Of a stretch of 64,000 bases of DNA, positions 25,101 through 37,100 are shown in pieces. The first letter of the stretch is position 1; each line of letters opens with the position of its first letter. The translations under genes were made by a program, and so were the position numbers. The stretch comes from Aporrectodea caliginosa (lineage: Eukaryota > Annelida > Clitellata > Crassiclitellata > Lumbricidae): contig JACEVL010000006.1 in NCBI GenBank assembly GCA_020284085.1, positions 193,280 to 257,279 of the forward strand, given 5' to 3'. The notes beneath the pieces are model-generated. The model worked only from the letters and a program-made list of their open reading frames with translations, was not told the origin of the DNA and made no database searches.

Positions 25101-28100
25101 CTACAAGACAATTGTGAGTACTTTTACCATTAATTTAAGACTTTACCATTAATTGCAAGACAATTGCAATAGACAATTGCCAGTACTTTTACCATTAATT
25201 TGAGACTTTACCATTAATTGCAAGACAATTGCAATAGACAATTGCATGTACTTTTACCATTAAGTAAAGACTTTACCATTAATTGCAAGACAATTGCAAT
25301 AGACAATTGCCAGTACTTTTACCATTAATTTAAGACTTTACCATTAATTGCAAGACTATTGCCAGTACTTACTTTTACCATTAATTTAAGACTTTACCAT
25401 TAATTGCAAGACAATTGCAATAGACAATTGCATGTACTTTTACCATTAATTAAAGACTTTACCATTAATTGTAAGACTATTGCAGTAGACAATTGCAATA
25501 GACAATTGCCAGTACTTTCACCATTAATTTAAGACTTTACCATTAATTGCAAGACAATTGCAACAAGTGGCACTTTTTCTGGACATCCACCACATAAATT
25601 ATGTCAATGTAATGAACAGTCTGTCACCCAGTGAAATGAACAGCCTGTCACATAATAAAATGAACAGCCTGTCACCTAATGAAATGAACAGCCTGTCACA
25701 TAATAAAATGAACAGCCTGTCACTTAATGAAATGAACAGCCTGTCACCTAAGGAAATGAACAGCCTGTCACCTAATAAAATGAACACCCTGTCACCTAAT
25801 GAAATGAACAGCCTGTCACCTAATGAAATGAACAGCCTGTCACCTAGTGAAATGAACAGCCTGCCACCTACCTCCCTGCAGCGCCCTCTGTCGTCGGGTG
25901 ACAGGACAGTCCTTGTGTGCCAGGAGCATCGTCCGCAAATGGACCACTTCGCTACGCAGCTGAGTCACCTCCACCTTTGGAAATAAACAATTATGAACAG
26001 ATAAAGGCAAAGGTAAGACAATGGGGAGATGGTTGAATGGCAACACACTGGCACGAACAGTGTGACCACTCCTTGGGAACAGTGTGACCACTCCCAAGAT
26101 CTTGGGATTTTGAGGGTCGTCATTGGATCTGGGGATTTTGCATAGCAATCTTGGGATTTTTTCTAAGGTCTAGAGACTATTTTTACCGTACTTTTCAACA
26201 GTGGCAGCGAATCAGATCAGAAAAATTCACTCAATGTGTATTTCAGCACATCTGAAAGAGCGTTTATTATTATTGTTACTTGCAAACATTGTAATCTGTT
26301 AATTCAATGTTATGCTCCAGGTTTTTCTTTGCGAGTTCTTAGCTAGGCATTTTTGTGAATAATTGTGATTGTTAAAACGCATTTCATATTTCATCACAAC
26401 TTTTTCGTTTTCAGTAACTTGGGATTTTTGGTACACTTTTGGCCAATCTTGGGATTTTTCTGGAAAGAGCTTGGGATTTCAGAAAATGGAGAGTGGTCGC
26501 ACTCGGCACGAAGATCAGAAATAAGGGGTTTGATAACCGCTAGTCCCATAAGGTTGACTCGGTCTTCAACTCCCTAGGGGCGACTGCAAAATTAGCAGTA
26601 GAACAGATGGGCAACTTGCAGGCTGCCATAGTTAAATTCGATTCCTGTTAGACTTGTTATCATCAGTTACTACTAAATTAAAGTAATCTTACAGCGTACT
26701 TGTCAGTTTGAATTAATGAACGGATAGATAAATAGAACAACCTCTAGCCTGCTATTGGCAGTTTGTAAATCTTCTGCTTTCTGCTCCAAACTGTTTACCC
26801 AGACCTTCTTTTTCTGGCGACATCTAGCGGCTGCAGCCCTACAAATAAATTATGGTAAACAAATTGTAAATAAATACATATTCACTACACTGCTTGCTTA
26901 GATTAGGAAAACAGATTAGGTAAATAAGCTTAAATAAATATCACTTATAACATGTTAATTTAAATGTTTTACTCTACCAGAAGTAATTTTATACAAGAAG
27001 AAGAGCAGTCCCTTAAGCTAGTCATGGGTATGAAGCGTTAGCGACTTCATTTTCTTAGCCTCGGCAAGGAGGGCGGGTAGCCAGTCCTCTCCCTCGCCGC
27101 CTCATCTTTGCACTGACAGTGCACAGTCAGAATCTCGAACCAAATTTCTGTCCTGGTGGGGATTTGAACCCCCGACCTCTTAATTGACAGTCCAGCACGC
27201 TAACCACTACACTATTGATCACAACCAATCTTATGTAAACATGGAAAGAAATACCTGAAATACATTGCTCATTACAAATGGAACCAAACGGACTGAAAAC
27301 CATAATAAATTAGAAAATTCAGATAATATAGTAATTCTCTCATCAAAATGTATTCTAAATATTTGCAATTTCATGTTTTGCATAATTCTTAAGCATCTAA
27401 CTGTAACTGCATTAAAATTTATTTTTAATAAATTTAGGTAATTCATTCATTCATTATATAAAATTGCCTTATTAACTGAATAATTGTATAATATACTCAC
27501 AATCCAATAGCAAAACACAAAATATGAATACTTGAAATAATAGCATAAAATAAAATTGAACATATTACACATCAGCAGAACATACAAGACAAGGGCAGGG
27601 AGATGGTTGAATGGTAACACACAGGCATGAAGATCAGAAGGAGGTGGGTTGTTACCCACTAGCCTCATAAGGTTGACTCAGTCTTCAACTCCCTAGACGG
27701 GCACTGTAAAATGAGCAGGGGACAGATGGGCGCCATGCAGGCTGCTATACATTTAAATTCGACTCCTGTTAAACTTTTTATCAACTGTTACTACTACATC
27801 ATGTAACCTTATTGCTTACATGTCAGTTTGAATTAATAAACGAATATTATTATTATTATCACAACAAATTAGAATAAAATTTTATATACTAACCGATTTC
27901 GTTCTAGGAATTTTTTCCTTCTTTCATCCGGATCATCATCGGTTGACAATCGAGGTTTTTTCCTGTAACAGGTAAATTTACAAGTAATTTAAGAGATAAA
28001 TTCATAGGTAGGTTAACAGGTAAGTATGCAGGTGAGTTAATAGAAAAACAAGTGCATAATTTAACATGCAAATTAACAGGTATACACGCAGGTAAAAAAC

Positions 28101-31100
28101 ATGCAAGCAAAGAGGCAATTTAACAGGTGTTACATTTAAATCTACAATACTTACTTACTTTACTTAGATGAGATACAAACAAATGAGGCTATTCAAACTC
28201 TGATAAGAGGTTGAGATGAAGTCATATTAGATAAGACTAGAATACATTAGATCAGATCAGATTACACTAGATTTGATTAGATGTAATTAGACCAGAACTT
28301 AGTAGGTCAAGATATTAGATTACAGCCAATGATACGTGGCTTAGATTACACGATTAAATTAGATTAGACTGAATTACACAAGGCTACATTAAATTAGGAT
28401 TTATCAGATTAAAGTTTTATTTACCAGAAGCTTAGTATTGAACAAATATGATTACAGTAGATTAGACTGGAATTTATAAGCATAATCGTAATCTAGAAAT
28501 TTTTCAAACACTACTTACAAGCTAAGCGCAGGGCTCCAGCTTATTTACAAGGGCTGCACCATGTCAGAGGGGTTGTCCCGAGATACGAGTGAGAGGTCCA
28601 AAACAAGGGTAGATAAGTATTGATGGGATTCGTTCACAATTGATTTGATTAGAGTAGAATTTATTACTATTATTATATATTGATTTAATGACAAAACCAG
28701 GTGACACACTGCATCTGGGTACAAGAAATGGGAATGATAATAGGAAATAAACAGTAGTAGTAAGTAAGTCAGTTTAGTAATGGAATTGATTAGATTACGA
28801 TAGTGTTTGATTAGATTAGGCGTACGGCGTTGATGTATCAGCGTCCTGGAGTTGAACCTCCGTTGACGACAACTTGACTAGGCGGGTCGACGTCTCAGAA
28901 ACCGGCAGAAGCGATGTGGGTCGGGGCGTGGGTCGAGAGGCCCCACCGGGGGTTGCCTGCTGGAGCTGGGTCGTGACAAGGTCGACTGCATCTGACATGA
29001 CCTGAATGTTGTTCTGGAGCACGCTCTGTTGTACGTTCTGCTTGATCGCAGCCTTGAGACGCTGAAAGGTCAAGGTCAAAGTAAGTAAGCATATGCTTTA
29101 TTGAAACCTACTGTGAATCGCACTTTGGTGTATATAGTCTGAAATAACACGTCAGGAGTAAATCATCCTAATAATAAATGTTTTACATGCCAAATTAAAA
29201 TTTCTCAAATTATTTTTGCACTTCTAATGAAACACAGTTCAGTCGAGATGTTAAAAATCCTTACAATGTTCGTTATATTTTAAGACGTTTACTGGGCATC
29301 AAATTTGGTCTTTTTTACACACAATTTATAACATCAGTGATGATACAAATATTACTTGTTCTAGTATCAAATAAATAGAAATATCATATCTTCTGCAACT
29401 CTGGTACAATCTCATCTGCTCAGATCAGATGATGGACCACATGGTGCAGAGGCTAATAAATACTATTCTTTGATACTATTATATTATCTTATACTTACCT
29501 AGTTTTGATAGTACGGAAATGTTGGCTATTCTAATGATCCACCTCCACGTTTTATTCCCACTATAAGACTGTTCTCTTGAGTCGGAAGTTCTCCTCAGGA
29601 GATAACCATGAAGCGGCGCTATATAAATCTCCTAACTGAATGAATAATTGATCAAATCTAAGCCAGATTGATCAAATCCAATCAAGATTAGATTGCATCT
29701 TACCTGTTTTGTTGTGCTTGCAATTCCCATCGAAGTTGAACTCGTTGACGTTAGTGGCGCACTAAGAGTTGAAGATGACGATGACTTTGTGAGTTTTCCA
29801 CCAGGTGATGGAGTTGTTCCAGGAGTCGAAGATGTAAGAAGGTCCATGGTCTCGCTGGAACCGGTTACAACAGTAACCGGAGTCGAGAGAGCAACTGGAA
29901 CAACTTCACCATTCTGAGATTTTATCATGACTTGGAGAAAACAGATCCCACCCGACTCCGGACTAGAAATAAAAAATCATGCATATGATTTAGGACAAGA
30001 AGACCAGGAAACAACGACCAAAGGACGGTCACGCAACCAGGAGACCACAAGACAACACGACTAATAGACCATATGAACAGGAGATCAAACGATCTAGAAA
30101 GAGAAAACGAATGTGAGGACGACAAAAGAAAGACCAGAGGAGGGCCATGCAACCATAACACCAGACAACCAGGAGACCACAAGACAACATGATTAGGAGA
30201 CCATATGAACGTTTCATTTGCTTGCTGTTTTCGTGGTAAAAACTTTGTCTGTACACCAGAGTGCGACTACGCAACTGGCATAATAAAGAATATATTTACT
30301 TACTTATATTGTTACCTCATAGACTAAACAATGTGGCATCTTGACAACCCTTGAGCCACCATGTCCTTTGAAGGACTGGCCTTTGCCGCCACCTGGCTCA
30401 TAGGTCACTGAAAATTTCCACAACCGATGGTCAAAGTCACTTAAAAATGTCTCCTCACACGTCCTTCAAAATCGAAAATTAACACCAATCGCAGATGATC
30501 ACAGTCAAAGTCTGCATACACAAGAATTACATTGCAAATTTTTGCAAATGAAATAAGCAATCTGTCAAAATCATAGACCAACAAAGCAACAGCCATGCTT
30601 GCTATATCTATATGCTTACCTACTTATAAATGTTCTTCCTCATTTACTTACTTTATACATCAATTTTGTGTTCCTACCAATTTTACAGAACTGCATGCTT
30701 ACAGCATCGTATTTGCCGACGTCAAAACCGAGTTGAGAACAGAGGTCGACGTAGTCAGACTAGAAGCGGTGGACACCCCAAGAACCATCGAGTCTTGGCT
30801 CGAGTCGTGGTCAAGCGGCGAGTCCAGGTCTTGAGATATGCCATGTGTTGCCGACAGTGTGTCACGTGACTGAGACTTCAGAAGGCCTGAAGTCGTGCTG
30901 GACTTCCACCGCTGGAGCGGTTTTCCGAACGAAGGTATTCCACCGGTTGGACTCAGCAACGGTATTCTTGACGGCTGTAAAATAACATTGGAAATGGATA
31001 GAACAGTAAGGACAAGAATGAATCCAAGGGTCAAGCATGTTGTGGCCTATCTACTGCTGAATTTATCAGGAAGACTATGGTTGGAGTAAATGTCAATGCA

Positions 31101-34100
31101 TACGTTTTTAAATAGCGACCATATGTGACGCCAGAGGTCAAAACCCATCGCTTGTCGCTTCCTAGATACTGAGCTAGAAGCTGAAATAGGCGAGAGGGGT
31201 CAAAAATGTAGAATATTCTTCAATTCAGCAGTTGCTTATGAATTTAGCATAATTTGCAAAGTAGTAACCCAATTTTGATGCAGTTTGCTTTAACTGTTAC
31301 AGAATATAGCTATTTATTGGAGAACAATCAAGTTATGGTTGCTGAGGACTTTGATGACATGAATATTCCAAAACCTTTAATTCGAGTTTCTCACTGAAAA
31401 AATCAAACGAGCATAAATTTAGTTAGAAAAAGATATTTTCATTCTGTAAAAAGTAGTTTGAAGCAGTTTAATTGTAGAATATGATTGAATAAAAAGGTCA
31501 GAAAACCGACATGTGACGGGTTTTGACCCCTGGCGTCAAATATGGCCTCGACCCTACTATTCAGAAAACTGATTGGGTGAGATCCTTCACCACTGCTGCC
31601 TATTTAGGGTCCCCGTTTACGGACCATGCTAGCCCGCGATTTAAATCTCTTAAATAAGCCGGCATCGGGAGGCGAACTGCGAACTGCACGCTCTCTAACA
31701 CAAAGGTTCATGGGATGCAGCCTATGCTCTAACCAATGTAGCTAAGTGGGCCAAGTTAGCCCTCTGTATCCAGCCCTCAGAAAGAAGACTGAAAACCGTA
31801 AAAAACGAAATGGAAAATTTTAAAGTTCATAGGTTAAATCAGGGTTCTATTTGATTACAAAAATAAGTTAAATAGAACAAGATAATTGGTGAATCTGGGC
31901 AAGATGAATTCATGAATACTGGTCAAGATGAGATGTGAATTTAATCTAATAGAATTACTGCTATCATAATGCACAAGGCATCAACTGATAGTTGCTTCCA
32001 GTAGAAGTGTGGTCAGGCAAGCAACCTGGTCAAAGCCCAACAGGTCTGGAAAATCCGATGTCAGGTGAAAGTGGGTAACAAGTTGAACCACACAAGGATA
32101 TGAAACTTTAGGGACTTCACCTTAACCTTGGCATATGATGGCAGTTGGCTAGTCATCATTGCCAGAATTTCTCATCGACTGTGTATTATTGAGGCCAGGG
32201 GCACAAGTGGAACAAAAATCTCAAAACACCTTTCTGCCCAGTGATTCCCAGTGAAGGATCTGAACTCCACCACTTTAGGTTCCCAGTTCAGCATAACCAC
32301 AAAATTAAACTCAATGGAAACTTCGATCCTGTACCTCACTCCTTGCAGCTGATGTGCGCACCTCTTCGGTCACGGTAGAGCCACCCTCATGGTTCGGTCC
32401 GGGTAAAGGAATGTAGTTGTCAGCGGCGACTCCCGATGTCACAATCGTCTTACCGGAAGTGAGCTTCTCTCGACGATGGGACTCATCATCCTAGAAACAA
32501 CACAACCATATTATACTGGTAAGTTATGGTACATTAAGGTGAGGTATGGTAAGCTAAGGTAACTGTAAATTTATATAGCGCCGTATACACGTGAGACTCG
32601 TCATAAGCGCTCCCAAACTAACACAATGAAATCCCAATCGAACAAAATGGTCTTAAAGCGTTTGCAGAAAAGGCAGAGAGGCTGAAGGAGCTCATGTTGC
32701 AGGTTGCTAGGCAATTTATTCTAGGAGGATGGATCAACCACAGCAGAACTTCTATGCTGGACCGTGCAAGTCCGGACCGGTGGAACAACCAGTCGTGTTG
32801 CGCAGAATAGTGGAGAAATCTGCTACCAGTGATGGAAGATACCGAGACTCAAAGCTCCTTAAGATAAGATGGAGCACAGCCTCCTAGACAACTATGCATG
32901 ACCATCAAGATCTTAAACTCAATGTGCCTTTGCATGGGTAACCAGTGCAGTTCCTCCCACACGAAATAGGATATGTGGCCACACCTAGGTATGCCACCGA
33001 TTAGATGAGTAGCAGCATTTAAAACAGACTCCAGCTGATTAATGCGAAAAGTAAAACCTGCATAAATGGCATTACCATAGTCCACCCTGGAGCAGATGAA
33101 AGCATGCATCAGAGTTGTAGCAGCCCAAGTCATAAGCGAGTGATGCATTGTGCGAAGGTAAGGTGAGGTACAGTAAGATAGGTATGCAAGGCATGTATCG
33201 TATATACGGTGACATGACAAGCACCTCACGAAATGAATTTTTTGAATAAATAAAAAAATCAAAATAAATGAGCCTGTCTTACCAGTAACAGCCCAGGATT
33301 TGGAGTGTTTAAAACGGCCTCATTGTCACACATAGGCCCTGGAAATGGGCTTGACTGAAACACCAAGATAACAGCAGTTTGAGGACAAGCTATGGTAATG
33401 GTGCATTAGGTAAGGTAACAAATTAATTTGTAAGGTAGTAAGGAAATTTTCTTTGAGGTAAAATAATGGTCCTAAAAGTACGGATAATGAATATGGACTG
33501 CACAGAAATTTACTATATAGTATGATCACATTGATCAGGCATATGATAATGGTAGAAGGTGTGTAAGATATAAGATGTTTGGTATAAATAATGGTCCAGA
33601 AAGCCAGGTAATGGCCTCTAAGATAACATATTGTATAATAATAGTCCATAAGGTAAGGTTGTACATCTCTTAGGTACAAGAGAAGGTGGTAAACAAGGTA
33701 AGGTAGTGGTCTCTAATGTACAGGATTAGGTAAGACACATGGTATAATAGCACTACCTGGTAAAACCAGGGTGTTCTTTGTGTCCCTTGGGCGTGTTCCT
33801 CAACAACTCAGCACAGCTTTGCTTTTGTCAATCCTGTGGCCTTCCTCGTAAAACTAGAGATGAGCTAGTCACCCTGTCTCCTTCACTGTTCTGCAAGCAC
33901 TTGGAAGTCTTTTCTGTTTGATTGAGGGTTTCCTTGTTGGGTCAGAAGCGCTACTGATGAATTTTTCCTTGAAAGGGGCACTTACAAATTCTCATTTATG
34001 CTATGTTATTACCTTAGCTTTGGGGCCAGAAGGCAAGTTTTATGATATAACAATGGTCAAAACAGAGAAGCATTGGGTTTCCAAGTGACAGAGGGGCAAT

Positions 34101-37100
34101 ACTGACCTAATAAAGGAGGACGAATAGTCAGCTACGCAGAACACACTCCAAATGGACATGGGAACTGGAGCTGACTTTTACTACAAATTTGACATCTCTA
34201 GTGACAGTTGAGTGATCACCTTACCCCGGCTCATCACATACTTCTTTCCACATACCTCATGCAGGTCATGGGTTTTTCCCTCGGCAAAAGCTTTTTTGAA
34301 GGCTTCCTCAAACGGATTTTTCGAGAGTTCATGAAACAGACCAATCTCCTCGCAGTTGCGTAGGAACTTTGTAGGAGTTGGAGTCTGGTCTGCTAGAAAA
34401 ATGATGACCAAACAAAAATTCAACCAACAATCGGATTAAACGATGCAAATAATTCAGTGGAACAAATGAAAACAATCAATCAATCACTCAAGCAATCAGC
34501 TAGCTAACTAATACATTGTATTCCATCAACCAAGCAAAACAGCAACAAGCCAACCTACCAAGCCAACCATGCAATCCATCAATCAATTTAGTTTATTCAC
34601 AACACCAAGCTGACAGGTCGTAACTTGTTACAGGTAACAGATAGGAAAAATTGTCTAAGCTCTGACTGTTAGTCATTAAATGGGTTGAGATGGCAAATAT
34701 TATCTCTGCTCTAACAGTTAGTTACTAAAGAAGAATTAGGCTAGTAGCAGTGTTTGTTAGGGCAACGAACGAGGTAACCAACAAGGTATATACTGGAGAA
34801 TATATGTATTTAGTAGATTTTTAAATAATAATACACGAGATATGAAATTGCGATCGTCCTCGGTTGGGAGAAGGAAACTGTGTGGATTCGGTCTTAGCTC
34901 ATAGCAGAGGTGAGGGTGACTTGGAGGAAAGAGTCCATGCCGAACATGGCTTTCATTTGCGTCATTCATGCAGCCAGTCAAACAAACCACCCAGCCAACT
35001 AAACCACCCAGCCAATAACCAACCAGACAAGTGCGTCCCAAATTCTGTGTCCGATATAATCAGATATTTATATGGCCCAATCAAAGATAAAAATACTGTA
35101 AAACACAACAATGACCGACCTTAAAAACTAAAGCTGACCTATAAAATATTGATCAATCCACAACACACTGACTGTCATATAAAACAATGACTGAAGTATA
35201 AACACTAACTGATCTACAATATAATGATCTACAAAACTGACCTATAAATAATAACAATAACTGACCTAGAAAAAAATGATGTATAAAACAATGAATGACC
35301 TATAAATTAGTGACTGATCTGTAAACAAGTGACTGAGCCATAAAACAATGACTGACCTTCACAACCTTTATAAAGTGTCCATGAACAATAAAATAATAAA
35401 CAACGCTTGATCAATAAAACACTGAGATATGAAACAATGACTGATGTTTAAGCAATGGCTTACCTATAAAACAGGTACTGACCTATAAAACAATGACTGA
35501 CCTAAAAAACCAAGAACTGACCTACAAAGGTGATGACACTGCCAGCCCTTGTATTGCCCGATGTCAGAGCAAGGCACATTTCATGCTTAGCCTTGTGCAC
35601 GCCAAGGTGGTCCTCATTCGTGAAGCGCTAGAAAGAGCAAGCAAACAGCTCATGAATGCATTTTCACAATATTGAGAATTCAACTGAATTGAAACGCAAT
35701 TGATCAACCAGTCACAACATAAATGCAAATCTAATATAATCTGAAATCTTCTATACTGTTCATCAGAGATGGGTACGATTAGCTAGAACTGCTAATCGAT
35801 TAGAATTAGAATTAGCTCCTGAAATTTGCTAATCGATTAGAATTAGAATTAGCAAAAGGTTTTAGCTAATCGATTAGAATTAGAATGAGCAGCAGCCAAT
35901 CGATTAGCAATTAGAATTAGATTTAGATAATCGATAGTTCGATACATATATTTGCTTCATGAATTTGTCAAATTGTAATCAGAGCACAAGGTACAACAGC
36001 AAGTTGTTGTAACCTATTACAATATGTAAAGCTGCACAACTGCTATGTGTGAGAACAGTCCAAAAGCCCGCAAGCAACACCACATCGGTCAATACATGCT
36101 GCAATTATTGACACTGCTACTGCATAAGTTCACTATTGCATTTTGCAATTAGCATGTCTTGAATCAGTACATCACTTAGCCTACAGCGCCTAGCGTTTAC
36201 GATGTAGCCACAAAACTAAATACGCGTTCTATGGCAGCTGAGGTTGCAGGAACACAATGATGCTGTAGATGAAGAACATGAAGACATGCAAATCTTTCAG
36301 TGTTGCATGAGCAGAATCATGGTGTAAGAGTAGTACTATCTCTTACACCATGAGCAGAATGGACAGATAACCATGAACAGATCATTGCAGGTTTGAAACA
36401 GCCTTCAGATAAATAAGTAAGTAAGGAATTTTTGAAAACTCAATATTAATAAACTCATTCTTAATGAATGCGTGCTTAGCTTAATTTTCACACATCTAAT
36501 CGATCAGCTAATCGATTTTCAATTAGAATTAGCTGAAAATTGCTAATCGATTAGAATTAGAATTAGAATTAGCATCAGATGACAGCTAATCGATTAGAAT
36601 TAGAATTAGCTGTTTGTCTAATCGATTAGCTAATCGATTAGCATCTAATCGATTAGTTACCCATCTCTGCTGTTCATATCAAGATGCTCGAGGTATAAAC
36701 TGATGGTTATTGCTAGAAGAACTGCACTTAAAAACCAGACTATTCTACAGGACCCGTCAAAATCAGACAGGCCTCCCAGATCGGATGACAGACCATAAAA
36801 GACAAGCAATCTGAAAAAGACAGCACTTCACCCCTGAACTAACTGACTTTACAGAATTTACAGAAACAGGTAATGAATTCCAGTCTTGGGCAAGGAAACA
36901 AAATACCAGACTGGAACACGTAATTTACCTGCTAAAGGTAACATTTGGGAGCAATCACAGTTTTGCTAATTGAGACAACTAAAGTCCAGGGTTGATTATA
37001 ATATCATCAGACAATCAGGCAACAACACAGTATATATGGGTTATAGGTCATATATTGTCATACAATCTAACAAAATCATGCATAAGTCTACCCTTATCTT

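Noticed and set aside
25110..25866. Regularly spaced repeats resembling a CRISPR array
   Set aside because: Contiguous tandem repeats in a eukaryotic intron with no spacers.
25840..25871. ATF2 ending by read-through into the minisatellite
   Set aside because: A strong donor sits at 25871 and the in-phase exon at 25100 gives a tail resembling vertebrate ATF2. Kept only as a possible isoform.
27160..27232. A tRNA gene on the minus strand
   Set aside because: A- and B-box-like sequence is there, but it is fused to a dispersed SINE body with other copies. The cloverleaf was not convincingly complete.
30330..30412. Exon-like minus-strand segment (TYEPGGGKGQSFKGHGG) with acceptor and donor
   Set aside because: It would need phase 1 but exon 5 ends in phase 2. 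Using exon 5 phase it hits a stop at once, while exon 5 joins exon 6 (29962) perfectly.
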